DNA of 64,000 nt from Petrolisthes cinctipes. Its lineage: Eukaryota > Arthropoda > Malacostraca > Decapoda > Porcellanidae. Every line of letters begins with the position of its first letter. Within the stretch, counting starts at the first letter, position 1. This document shows positions 53,119 to 63,489 of the stretch, one piece after another. The notes under the pieces are model-generated. The model did no database searches. It was given only the letters and a program-made list of their open reading frames with translations, and was not told the DNA's origin. The DNA is taken from NCBI GenBank assembly GCA_033782935.1, contig JAWQEG010001359.1:917194-981193 (forward strand), in the 5' to 3' direction. A program made the translations under genes and the position numbers.

Positions 53119-53655
53119 GGGGGAAAATATTATTGTATTCTTATTATATAAATGGTGTACTCGTGTGAACATATTATAAATAAACAGGATTATAATTAGT
53201 TGAGTATTTCCGTCACCGATATAACAAATAGACTGTGTTCCTATATAGATATTGGTTCTCAATTCACAACACTGATCGTACCACCGTTAAAATCTTAGTC
53301 TAGGTTGCTTACTCACGCTCCTAATAAGCTAACGCTACGCTACCCTTCCAGTGTGTGTTCACTTGGTTCCTCTGATCGACTTTGGTCTGGTGGTGGCAGT
53401 GTTTACCCAGTACTGGAGAGGAGCTGGACTTGTCCTTTGTATGATTTATTTTTGGTATTCGCAAGGCAAGTCCTGTTCCTCATCCGTCTCTTGTTTTTTT
53501 TTTCCAGACCATAGGTTGATCCAGCTATAGGATAGAGTAGTAGCATACACTGGTGGCTTTTTGTTTTGTTAAAGGCAGTGGGTTTTTGTTTTCCTCCCAG
53601 AGTAAAGTAAAATAGTAATATTAAATTAAGGGGACAAAAATCTCGCTTTTACACT

Positions 53656-54580
53656 GATGTTATTATATGGGCTGATGATTTTCACAATTAATGCAACGCC
53701 TTAGAAAATTATTCCAATTATTCAGTGAACAGGGTGTAAAACTAAACCTAACCAAGTGTGATTTTGTCAAAAGAGAAGTAAAATTTCTGGGACAGAATGG
53801 TAGTCTAAGAATGGTAGTTTGCCAGATCCTAAGAATTTGGAGGCAATAAGTAAACAGTTACCACCAAGGAATGTAAAGGAAGTCAGGCGTTTCATCGGAA
53901 TGTGTGGATTTTACAGGAGCTTTGTACCAATTTTTTCCCAAATTGCCACACCCTTAATAAATCTTACGAGGGCTAACACTGTTTTTCAATGGAATGAGAA
54001 GTGTCAGGAAGCCTTCGATAAACTAAAGGAAAAACTAATGACACCTCCTATTCTTGCTAAATATCAACCAGAATTACCTCTAGTATTAGTCACAGGTGCT
54101 AGTGATGAGTATGTAGGAGCGGTCTTACATCAGGTACAAGTAGACCAGACAGTCCGACCATTGGGTTACTTTTCCAAGAAACTTAATTCTTGTGAAAAAA
54201 GTTATAGTGTCACTGATAAGGAAGCAATGGCAGTGGTATTGGCGTGTCGCCATTATCACCATTATTTGTGGGGAACAACATTCATAATTCAAACAGACCA
54301 TCAACCACTAACAAGTATTTTCCGACGACGAACAAAGTCACCAAGGGTCACAAGATGGATGTTAGAGATGAGGGAATATAATTACCAGATAAAATATATG
54401 AAAGGGAAAGACAATGTCGTGGCAGACCAATTATCTAGACCAGTACGGGTAATATCACGCCCACCAGTATTCACATGGTTGGGGTTAACAAAGGAAGCAT
54501 TTATGCAGGCACAAAGAAATGATGCCACATGGAATGAATTGATAGAATATTTTGAGGGAGGTCAAGTGCCCAGACTGTGA
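53656..54580 (+). pseudogene. Outer Gypsy pol: RT end and RNase H
   Basis: Starts inside RT (VIIWADDFHN at 53658), then GVKLNLTKCDF, frame changes near 53690 and 53800, and from 53819 a clean frame: PRNVKEVRRFIGMCGFYRSF, WNEKCQEAFDKL, RNase H with GYFSKKLNSCEKSY and IIQTDHQPLTSIF, and VVADQLSRP. In RNase H the first catalytic aspartate is replaced by glycine (VTGASDEY instead of the usual TDAS). Without the RT fingers and palm, and with the altered RNase H, the enzyme could not work. Confidence 0.85.
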
Positions 54581-55547
54581 AATAGCCCGAGGCACTTTAG
54601 ACCAATTTGAATTAAATGAGGGAATCCTACATTATGTAAAGACTTTTGTAGATGATAGTTACTATTATACTGTAGTAGTATCTAAAACATTAGTAAAGGT
54701 AGCACTAGAACTAGCTCATGATCAATCAGGACATTTTGGACAATTCAAAACTATTAAGAAAGCAGAAGAGCTATATTATTGGCCAACATTACGGTCTGAT
54801 GTAGTCAAATATATTAAACAATGTTTAAATTGCCAGCAATATAAGTATACTAAGGGTCTTTCCCAGCAATATAAAGAATTACCACCCATAATACAACCCT
54901 TAGAAAGAATTGCCATAGATTTGACTTATATGACTTCTGGAGCAGATGGTAACAGATATATTCTAACCATTATAGATCATTTTTCAAGGTACACCAAGTT
55001 TTACCCTCTAAAAAGTAAACACGCCAAGGGAATTGTTATTAGGCCCACCCAGTTTGTTACAGACTTTGGCGGCCCTAGATCGTTGCTGTGTGACAACGCG
55101 AAGGAGTTTACCGGCCAAGATATGCGGACCTGGGCAGACCAGCATGGAATGGAGCTACTATTCTCCACGCCTTATCATCCCCAGTCCAACGGGATGATCG
55201 AGAGGATGCACCGGACCCTGAAGACGGTGTTGGCCCAGCTCTGTGAGGGCTATCCACAAAGTTGGCCTACCATGCTGGCCGAATGTCAATCGGTGATGAA
55301 CTCAGCCGTCCACAGCAGTACCAGGGTGACGCCTTATGTGGCATTCTTCGGGAGACATCACCCCCGCAACATCACAGCACCACTACTAACTATTCCATCT
55401 GATACTGACAACACTGGGAGATTGAAACGGCTTATACAAGAAGCAAGTACGGTATCTCTTAGGAGGTATCGTGCAGTAGCGAATAGGCATAGAAAAAATG
55501 AAAAGGTAGAACAAGGAGCACTAGTGTGGGTAAAAGAGAAACGATAA
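54552..55547 (+). CDS. Outer Gypsy integrase
   Basis: Frame overlapping the RNase H frame. Zinc finger with LAHDQSGHFG and CLNCQQYK; catalytic D,D,E in IAIDLTYM, LLCDNAKEFTG and NGMIERMHRTLK; then VTPYVAFFGRHHPR. Integrase inserts the retrotransposon cDNA in host chromosomes. The frame ends early at VKEKR because of a frame change; the C-terminal part continues at 55526-55819. Confidence 0.85.
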   Translation: MREVKCPDCEIARGTLDQFELNEGILHYVKTFVDDSYYYTVVVSKTLVKVALELAHDQSGHFGQFKTIKKAEELYYWPTLRSDVVKYIKQCLNCQQYKYTKGLSQQYKELPPIIQPLERIAIDLTYMTSGADGNRYILTIIDHFSRYTKFYPLKSKHAKGIVIRPTQFVTDFGGPRSLLCDNAKEFTGQDMRTWADQHGMELLFSTPYHPQSNGMIERMHRTLKTVLAQLCEGYPQSWPTMLAECQSVMNSAVHSSTRVTPYVAFFGRHHPRNITAPLLTIPSDTDNTGRLKRLIQEASTVSLRRYRAVANRHRKNEKVEQGALVWVKEKR

Positions 55548-55819
55548 TACCGGGTACCTGTGCCAAACTGAACCAAAAATGGAAGGGCCCGTATAAGGTA
55601 GCAGAAGTGATCAGAAATGGATTGGTGTACATATTGGAGGACCCATTTACGGGGAAAAACATCCAGAGGGCTGCAAAAAAAATCAAGCCCTATGTGAGCC
55701 ACAGTGATCTAATAATACAACTAGGGGAAATGGAAGAAAGTGATGGACAAGATGAGGAGGATATGGTACTTCCTCCACGTCATAGACGACCTCCCAGAAG
55801 GCTTCTGGAGGAAATTTAG
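55526..55819 (+). pseudogene. Integrase C-terminal domain of outer Gypsy, out of frame
   Basis: CAKLNQKWKGPYKVAEVI and NGLVYILEDP form the usual SH3-like C-terminal domain, ending PPRHRRPPRRLLEEI. It overlaps the previous frame by 22 bases, so one small indel near 55535 separates them. The same C-terminal tail appears in the array units at about 22250 and 27546. Confidence 0.8.
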
Positions 55820-55995
55820 GAAATAAGAAAGAAAAAAGGGAGAAAAATTAAAATTAGAAAATATAACTGAAAATTAATAGTAGAAAAAAAAATAGGGCAA
55901 AAATTGAAAAGTTAAAAGTTGGAAAATGTCATGGTTCCCTATGTCCTTAAGTCAAAAGAGGGCACCATTCATCAATAGAGCTAGGAAACCAGCTC

Positions 55996-56033
<38 letters not shown>

Positions 56034-56348
56034 AGATTTGTGGGTGTTAAGTGACACTTAGTTTTAATGGGAAGAGGAGGTGATGGTGGGTAGTAGATAT
56101 ACACTCCCCATTTCCAAAGGGCTCTTCCAGGATACAGTCAGGGCCGTTGTCAGGGCCCCTGTATCACTTACTGCATTCCGGGTTATCATGCCTTGCAGAA
56201 TCTGAGGTTTGAATGGAGGAGTGAATGAAAATAGAATGGATGAATAGAATGTATGGAAACTCAGATCATGCTTGGGATAATCGCGGGTGGGTTTAGTGAC
56301 CGTAGAACCTTATTGAAGTTCTCCCGGGGTTATGAACTTGACAAAGGA
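55820..56348. other. 3' untranslated part of outer Gypsy
   Basis: AT-rich and with a long T run (55999-56032), similar to 22280-22870 in the array. It jumps directly into the middle of the LTR at 56349, showing a deletion of the internal end and LTR start. Confidence 0.75.
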
Positions 56349-56739
56349 TTCACAACACTGATCGTACCCCCGTTAAAATCTTAGTCTAGTTTGCTTACTC
56401 ACGCTCCTAAATAAGCTAAAGCTACGCTACCCTTCCAGTGTGTGTTCACTTGGTTCCTCTGATCGACTATGGTCTGGTGGTGGCAGTGTTTACCCAGTAC
56501 TGGAGAGGAGCTGGACTTGTTCTTTGTATGATTTATTTTTGGTATTCGCAAGGCAAGTCCTGTTCCTCATCCGTCTCTTGTTTTTTTTTCCAGACCATAG
56601 GTTGATCCAGCTATAGGATAGAGTAGTAGCATACACTGGTGGCTTTTTGTTTTGTTAAAGGCAGTGGGTTTTTGTTTTCCTCCCAGAGTAAAGTAAAATA
56701 GTAATATTAAATTAAGGGGACAAAAATCTCTCTTTTACA
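56349..56739 (+). repeat. 3' LTR of outer Gypsy (5'-truncated)
   Basis: Nearly identical to 53265-53655 (CACAACACTGATCGTACC... to TTTTACA). Followed by TAGA duplication. Confidence 0.87.
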
Positions 56740-56840
56740 TAGATATTACCTATGATGGGTGTATTAGGCTTGCAACTCCAGCATCCATAACCTTGCGACC
56801 CCAGGATGACATAAATGTAAATAAATATGCCAACCCAGTA

Positions 56841-57117
56841 TAGTCAATTCTCATTTTACACTGGCATTATGTATGTGAAATAGTGTGAGTGTAATGAATT
56901 TATGTACTGTAAATATATACTTATTGTACACTATATTACACACCCAATATACAAGTGTACTGTACAATGAGGGTTTTCTGTACACAGTTTCATTACACAC
57001 ACTACATTACACACCCAATATACAAGTGTACTGTACAATGAGGGTTTTCTGTACACAGTTTCATTACACACACTACATTACACACCCAATATACAAGTGT
57101 AAAATGAGAATTGACTG
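56841..57117. mobile_element. MITE containing a 71-bp tandem repeat
   Basis: TAGTCAATTCTCATTTTACACT at the left is inverted at 57096-57117 and flanked by TA. The interior has about two and a half 71-bp units with ACAAGTGTACTGTACAATG and AGGGTTTTCTGTACACAG. Confidence 0.75.
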
Positions 57118-57170
57118 TAGTTTGCTCCAGTCATAGATGCTGGCTCATGTGAACAATGAAGGACACATCA

Positions 57171-57211
57171 GTATGCGAGGATTGCCTCAGGATAAGCACC
57201 TCCTCGCATAC
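57171..57211. repeat. Short perfect hairpin
   Basis: GTATGCGAGGA and TCCTCGCATAC with a 19-base loop. Confidence 0.6.
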
Positions 57212-57325
57212 GTCATTTGTAATCCTTATGCTAATTCAAAGGCAAAAAATACAAAAAATTACAATTTATAGCAATCTAATTTCATATATAAAAATAGATG
57301 TATATAAAAGATAAATCTGATATAC

Positions 57326-57326
<1 letters not shown>

Positions 57327-57366
<40 letters not shown>
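57327..57366. repeat. TA microsatellite
   Basis: (TA)n of about 18 units. Confidence 0.95.
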
Positions 57367-57369
<3 letters not shown>

Positions 57370-57617
57370 TACATTTAACGTTATTCCTGATAGTTATAGT
57401 CCATTGTACATAAATATAATTATGAAGAGAAAGGAGAAGACCAAAGAGAAGAACTTCATCTTGCTTTATTTAGAACGTTTCGAATATTTAAGATTTAATT
57501 TTACTTGTTACTTGTTACTTGTTGTTGGATATTCTATGCCCCACTCCACCAGCAGATGGTGCTCCGCAGGGCCTCTCTCAATATTACTAAACACTTTAAT
57601 CACTTGTAATACTCATA

Positions 57618-59748
57618 TCATCCGTGTCGTAACACTGTTTTCAGTATTTTCTTAAAAATCGTGCAATTTTCACTACTCCGGACATCTAATGGCAATCCAT
57701 TAAAGAGCCTTGGTGCACACCTTTCAAACGCTCTGAAACCCATTGTCAGATTACTCCTTGGCTCATTTAACCTGTATTGATCATCACTATGCCTGAGTTC
57801 CATTGAGGTATTCACTTGAAAACCTCTTAAAAGATTCATCAAGTACTCCGGTTTTCCAAATTTTAATGCTCGGAATGTTAGAAGACATATCTTGTAAACA
57901 ATCCTCGCCTTTATTGGTAACCAATGTAAGTCAATGAGTGTTGGAGTTATCCTCTCACTAGATGGAAGACCTTTAATTAATCTTGCTGCTTTGTTCATTA
58001 CGTTTTGCAATTTTCTTAACCGATAGTCTGGCAAACCATAATATAGGGAATTGCAGTAATCCAGTCTGCTTATGACATAGTTATGAAGAAGCATCTTCAC
58101 GGTATCCTGATCTAAATATTTTCTAACAAAAGCAATGTTCCTCAAGTGGTAACCAGAAACTTTCACCACTTGATTAATTTGAGCTTCGAAAGAGAGATTT
58201 TCGTCTAGCAGCACTCCTAAGTCTTTCACTTTGTTTCTTACATCCAGCGTACTACCATGCACTCGTAAGCTTGAGATATCCAATCTTCTAAGATTGGTCT
58301 TCTTTCCAACGACCAAACACTCAGTTTTACTTGGATTTAACTTGAGTTGTTTCAAATCCACCCAATCCTTAATATCGGACATAATAACACTCAAATTCAC
58401 CTCTGCATCCACCACATTATTTATAGATAGGCCTATATAAAACCGTGTATCATCAGCAAATAGTTTGAAGTTGGCACCATGTTTCTCTAGTATATGTGAT
58501 AGTTTGATAGTGTAGATACAGAAGAGAATAGGACCCAATACACTCCCCTGAGGGACTCCTCTTCGCAGGGGTTTATTTCTTGAAAAGGATTTCCCAACCT
58601 GTACACAATATGTTCTATCTTTTAAATAACTTTCCAAATAGACCAGTGCATTCCCCTCAACACCTATAGACTTTAAATCATCTAGAAGTATACTATGCAC
58701 TACTGTGTCAAATGCAGGACTCAAATCAAGCATAATAAGAACACTACACTTTCTTCCATTCATTAACACAATTAGGTCATTTACTACGTACAGTACATAG
58801 TGCAGTCTCAGTTGAGTATAGCTGCCTAGATGCAGACTGACTATCAGGTATAGCCTTCACCTTATTCAAGTGATGCCATAACTGATCTAAAATCACATTT
58901 TCAATCACTTTCGATAAAAAGGTCAGATTTGATACTGGTCTATACGAACTTAGACTCTGAGGATCAAGATTACCTTTTACAATAGGCTTGATAATAGCCA
59001 ATTTCTCACTCTCCGGAAAAACATTGATATCAAAACTTAGGTTGATAATTTGCAGGAACACATTAAAAATGTCGTCTACATTTTTACTCGTTATAACATC
59101 CGATACAGGTAACGGATCATTATCGCAATGAGTTAATTTCACTCGTTGTACAATTTCTTTCATCTCGGCCATACCGATGTTTTGAAAGCAAAGTAATTTG
59201 CTCTCAGACATTTGAGTATGTCTATGCATCACATTCAAACCACTTCCTGGAAAGCTTTCCACTATAGTTGCTATTTTATTGTCAAAAGATTCTAAGAATT
59301 TGTTTGCAAGTTCTTCATCAGGATATCCTTCAGGCAACCTTGGCTTCTTTTTATTACCAGTTAAATTAATGAGTATGAGATATAGTTTATTCATATTTAT
59401 TTATGTATCTGACCTGGCCTCCTTGACTTTACTAGAGTAATATTGCCTCTTTCTCCGTACTATGAGTCTGTTTTCTTCTCTATTTGCGTGTTGATAATCT
59501 CTTCTAGCAATATCAGTGAGTAGTCTACGCCAAGCTCTTTCTTTTTTCTTCTTCTTTGCCTTAGCTCGTGATATCTCACCATTAAACCATGGTGCATGAT
59601 CTTTCACAATTATTTCCTTTTTAATTACAGGACACATTGCCTCATATTCCTCTTTAAAAACACGATTATACAAAATCAATACACATCGCACACACTTTCC
59701 CGCCTCCGTCATATCATGTTCACAGCTATTTTGCATCTCTGTTTCCAA
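57618..59748 (-). pseudogene. CR1/L2-like LINE, 5'-truncated, with RT
   Basis: Three minus-strand pieces. 59748-59401: linker between endonuclease and RT (DHAPWFNGEISRAKAKKKKK, YYSSKVKEA), ending in TAA. 59394-58777: same frame, RT start with SLSSYRPVSNLTFLSKVIE. 58769-57618: shifted frame, RT core with SVLIMLDLSPAFDTV, RRGVPQGSVLGPILF, catalytic FADDT, KTECLVVGK, LGVLLDENLSF and LDYCNSLYYGLP, through to the C-terminus. A non-LTR RT primes copying from nicked target DNA. The upstream AP endonuclease is absent. Two lesions: the TAA and a frame change near 58775. RT motifs suggest CR1/L2 rather than RTE or Jockey, with moderate certainty. Confidence 0.85.
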
Positions 59749-59893
59749 CCTTCGTATCGCACTGTCAATAAGTGTTTCGGGATCGAAATATTTTTTAACT
59801 CTGAAACTGATCCATTTTCTTTGCGCCCTCTCTTTCTCAATAGGGAAGCTGGCATCACTGGCACTTTGTTTTGTTGGGTAACACTACAAATAA

Positions 59894-59903
59894 TTTCCCG
59901 CGC
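59894..59903. promoter_or_regulatory. E2F-type motif upstream of MCM3
   Basis: TTTCCCGCGC, close to the E2F consensus TTTSSCGC, 777 bases before the MCM3 ATG. Distance makes it a weaker candidate than 60610. Confidence 0.4.
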
Positions 59904-59931
59904 TTTTTGTTGTTGTTGTTGACTACCTTCA

Positions 59932-60598
59932 GTCTTGCCAGGTGCAGGGGGAATTTGTATGTTACAGGGAATTTTGAAGTCCGCACAGGGAAATTATATA
60001 ATGACTGTTCAAGAGTAAACTGAGAAAGTTATTGCGGTAATAGTAAATAGAGATTTATTAAGGCAAAAAGGGAAATTCTGATGTTGGAGTTAGGGTAATT
60101 TCGTTAAGTTGACCTGGCAATATTGCCTTGCTTGAGTGATGCCAATTTGACGGATTTTCTGCTAGATCTAGCGAATTTGGAAATTATGTAGCTGAAAAAA
60201 TATTGAAATTTACAAGAGTCACTAGCGGATTTTAGAGGCCAATCTATATAAAAAAAAATTATAGAGGAAAATTTTAAGAGCTTTACCTATAATTTAGCTG
60301 ATTTTCTTGACTAGTCTAGCGGATTACAAATATTTGAGTTGGCATCACTTACGCTGACATTGCCTTGTCAATGTTGCCAGATGCAGGGAAATTTCTTTGT
60401 TTTGAAGTCCACACAGGGAAATTAATATCAAATTATATAAAGATTGTTTATGACTAAACAGGGAAATTTCTACCAGACGAAATACCAAAAACACCGTTAG
60501 TGTTCAGGAGTGAACAGGGAATTATTGAGTCAAAAAGGGAAATTGTAAAGGTGAAGTTACTAGGGAAATATCGTGAAGCAGACCTGGCAACACTGCAT
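59932..60598. repeat. Two diverged copies of a 190-240 bp repeat
   Basis: About 59932-60123 and 60361-60598 share CAGGGAATT-type pieces, TTTTGAAGTCC.CACAGGGAAATTA, GTCAAAAAGGGAAATT and GACCTGGCAA. Each begins TTGCCAG(A/G)TGCAGGG and ends ACCTGGCAA, a short inverted match. They lie just upstream of MCM3. Confidence 0.65.
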
Positions 60599-60609
60599 TG
60601 CCTTGCTGC

Positions 60610-60621
60610 TTCCCGCCAAAA
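60610..60621. promoter_or_regulatory. E2F site in the MCM3 proximal promoter
   Basis: TTCCCGCCAAAA, a good match to the palindromic E2F consensus, 59-70 bases before the MCM3 ATG. MCM genes are classical E2F targets activated at G1/S. Confidence 0.65.
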
Positions 60622-60679
60622 TCAACACAACAACAACACCAGCCAGCAGGACCCATAACGTTACTATTTTATTAACAAT

Positions 60680-60760
60680 ATGGGTACCACTACTGACGTT
60701 GTTATTGATCAGCGTATAAGAGATATTCAGAGGGAATATCTGGAGTTTCTGGAGGATGAT
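60680..60760 (+). CDS. MCM3: MCM3 exon 1 (N-terminus of replicative helicase subunit)
   Basis: ATG in good context (A at -3, G at +4) opens 27 codons, including VVIDQRIRDIQREYLEFLEDD, cut by GTAAGT at 60761. The pattern 'R..QR.Y..FL.D' within 30 residues of the start is the N-terminus of MCM3, a subunit of the MCM2-7 replication helicase loaded at origins in the nucleus. The position right after an E2F motif fits. Exon 2 is not seen in the remaining 3.2 kb; the intron is phase 0 and probably long. Identification from 27 residues is good but not certain. Confidence 0.68.
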
Positions 60761-60774
60761 GTAAGTATATAATT

Positions 60775-62420
60775 AGGTATTTATTGAAAGAATTACCGTT
60801 TTGTAGCAGTGTTGTCAGATCCGGCTGGGTCCCAGTACTTTGCCCCGGTCATTTATTGTACTTTATCACGATTATTTCCCGGTAGTTTGCCCAGGTTAGG
60901 TTCCGGTAATTTGCCCAGGTTAGGTCCCGGTAGTCTGATGCGGTCTAGGTTAGGTTAGGTCAGGTCAGGTAAGGTCAGGCTAATTTCAAAATGCCCCATT
61001 TGAATATGCCCTATCTTGGAAATGGGGCATTTGCGGAGAAAATGCCATAGAAGAAAATAGTCTTAGAATGGTCTTAATAAGTGGGTAATGAAGGTAGAAA
61101 AACCGTACCCAATAACGGTAATTCATTCAATATTTACCCTATTTTGGACCATTCTAAGACACTTCGGTATTTATTGAAAGAATTACCGTTTTGTATCAGT
61201 GTTGCCAGATCCGGCTAGGTCTCGGGAATTTGTCCCAGTCACTTTATGATAGTTTACACCGGGTATTTCCCACTAGTTTGCCCAGGTTAGGTTCTGGTAG
61301 TTTGATGCAGTCTAGGTTAGGTTAGGTAAGGTCAGGCTAATTTCAAAATACTCCATTTGAATATGCCCGGTAGTATGCTCAGGTTAGGTTTGGTTAGGTA
61401 ACCATTTGAATATACCCGGTAGTATGCTCAGGTTAGGTTAGGTTAGGTAACCATTTGAATATACCCAGTAGTATGCTCAGGTTAGGTTAGGTTAGGTAAC
61501 CATTTGAATATACCCGGTAGTATGCTCAGGTTAGGTAAGGTAACCATTTGAATATGCCCGGTAGTATGCTCAGGTTAAGTTAGGTTAGGTAACCATTTGA
61601 ATATACCCGGTAGTATGCTCAGGTTAGGTAAGGTAACCATTTGAATATGCCCGGTAGTATGCTCAGGTTAGGTTAGGTTAGGTAAGGTAACCATTTGAAT
61701 ATGCCCAGTAGTATGCTCAGGTTAGGTTAGGTAACAATTTGAATATACCTGATAGTATGCTCAGGTTAGGTTAGGTAAGGTAAGGTAACCATTTGAATAT
61801 ACCCGGTAGTATGCTCAGGTTAGGTCCCGGTAGTCTGCTGTGGTCTATGTTAGGCTATCTTGGAAATGCCATAGAAGAAAATAGTCTTAGAATGGTCTAA
61901 ATAAGTGGGTAATGAAGGTAGAAAACCCGTATGCGATAACGGCAGTTCTTTCAATATTTACCAAAGTGACCGGGGCAAATTCCCGGGACCTAAGTTAGCT
62001 GGATGTGGTAACACTGCGTGGCTCTAGCCCCCACGTGTAATAAAAAGGCCTGTATATACACGAATAAAAAGGTACAGTAATAGCAATTGAGTATGGGGTA
62101 TTAGTACAGAAGTGGACCTGAATTCAGCAGTGTTGCCAGATCCGGCTGGGTCCTAGTATTTTACCCCTGTCATTTATTGTACTTTATCATGATTATTTCC
62201 CGGTAGTTTGCCCAGGTTAGGTCCCGGTAGTCTGATGCAGTCTAGGTTAGGTTAGGTCAGGTCAGGTAAGGTCAGGCTAATTTCAAAATGCCCCATTTGA
62301 ATATGCCCTATCTTGGAAACGGGGCATTTGAGGAAGAAAAACCATAGAAGAAAAGTGTCTTAGAATGGTCCGAAATAGTGGGTAATGACAGTAAAATATC
62401 TATTATACAGTAAGGTCCAC
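60775..62420. repeat. Palindromic and direct repeat cluster in MCM3 intron 1
   Basis: CAGTGTTG(T/C)CAGATCCGGCT recurs at about 60810, 61197 and 62131, each followed by CCCGGTAGT and TTAGGTTAGGT runs and CAAAATGCCCCATTTGAATA. At 61935-62020 the start of the unit occurs inverted (CAATATTTACC, GACCGGGGCAAA). Segments with TCTTAGAATGGTC occur in both orientations. Looks like several copies of one foldback element, nested or rearranged. Confidence 0.75.
61366..61835. repeat. TTAGG-containing minisatellite, about 48-bp unit
   Basis: About ten copies of CATTTGAATATACCCGGTAG plus TATGCTCAGG and a variable number of TTAGG or TAAGG units. Copy number of the TTAGG part varies from unit to unit. Confidence 0.92.
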
Positions 62421-62504
62421 TTCTGTACCTTTACCGAGTATGGTCACCGAGTGTTTACATGGTCCTGAATGGTGAGAGGTGAGGGGGTATATATATATTT
62501 GTTA

Positions 62505-62985
62505 AGGGGGTGCGGGAGTAGGGGCATATGCTTGGGGGGGGTTAGGTGGGTGCAGGAATAGGGGGACAGGCTTGGGGGGGGTTAGATGAGTGCAGGAATA
62601 GGGGCATAGGCTTGGAGGGGGTTAGATGGGTGCGGGAATAGGGGGACAGTCTTGGGGGGGGGTTAGGTGGGTGCAGGAATAGGGGAACAGGCTTGGGGGG
62701 GGGGTTAGATGGGTGCGGGAATAGGGGGACAGGCTTGGGGGGGGTAGAAAGCCTGTCCCCTATTCCCACAACCCCCTAACCCCCCCCCCCCCCCCAAGCC
62801 TGTCCCCCTACTCCTGCACCCCCAAGCCTGTCCCCCTACTCCTGCACCCCCCAAGCCTGTCCCCCTACTCCTGCACCCCCTAAGCCTGTCCCCCTACTCC
62901 CGCACCCCCCAAGCCTGTCCCCTACTCCCGCACCCCCCTAACCCCCTCCCAAGCCTGTCCCCCTATTCCCGCACCCCCTTAAAAA
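62505..62985. repeat. G-rich / C-rich inverted minisatellite
   Basis: GGGTGCGGGAATAGGGGGAC and AGGCTTGGGGGGGGTTAG units up to about 62740, a TAGAAAGCCTG centre, then C-rich inverse copies. Same family as 36955-37475 and 38040-38255. Confidence 0.92.
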
Positions 62986-62989
62986 CACA

Positions 62990-63480
62990 CATTGCATTCT
63001 GAAAACCTCGAGTCAAAAAGACATTATGGACAAACGCTTGAATATTACCAAAATAATAACACTCATTAATAAAATAATAATAATATACTAAAGAATGTGT
63101 TGATTGCAGGTGTATGGATTATTTTGAAATTATTTCCAATTATTTATTTACACACGTGCGAGATATCTATTTTTCACTGTGCCATGCCGTCTTATGGTCA
63201 AATTTCCATAAGTTTGATATGGGTGTTTCCTTGTGTAACTACCAGTAGCCTGCTAAGGTTAGGTCCCAGTAGTCTGCCACGGTCCATATTAGGTTAGGTC
63301 AGGTCCAGTCAAGACTGCCTAAATCTAATACAAACTAATACTATTTGTGCTCGTCATAAATTGGAAAACCCGAGCCAACTTTTGCCAAAGGCTGGGTGAT
63401 GGGGTATGGCCAAAACAGGATATTTGCACAATAAATGGATGTTAAGATCACATGAAAAACTATAGGAAAACAAAAAGTAT
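62990..63480. other. MCM3 intron sequence; isolated TTAGGTCC-type repeat
   Basis: No exon recognised. AAGGTTAGGTCCCAGTAGTC and TTAGGTTAGGTCAGG at 63257-63305 belong to the same family as the intron repeats upstream. Confidence 0.5.
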
Positions 63481-63489
63481 TGGAACTAT

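Larger units (their letters stand above)
51726..53655 (+). repeat. 5' LTR of outer Gypsy, second part
   Basis: Continues the LTR from 41995; the joint AAATATG/GTATGTAA matches AATCATG/TTATGTAA in LTR 1. Longer than LTR 1 because of two expanded minisatellites and a likely solo LTR. Ends TCTCGCTTTTACA. Confidence 0.8.
41425..56739 (+). mobile_element. Long-LTR Gypsy element (same family as the 17.9-kb array), outer shell of a nested insertion
   Basis: Begins TGTAACACCCC at 41425, ends TTTTACA at 56739, and is flanked by TAGA at 41421-41424 and 56740-56743. The 5' LTR is 41425-41995 continued at 51726-53655; between these lies a second Gypsy element on the other strand. The pol remnant is 53656-55819 and a 5'-truncated 3' LTR is 56349-56739. 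It is more diverged from the array LTRs than those are from each other. 5' internal sequence (primer site, gag, protease, most of RT) is absent: RT begins directly at the LTR end. Confidence 0.85.
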
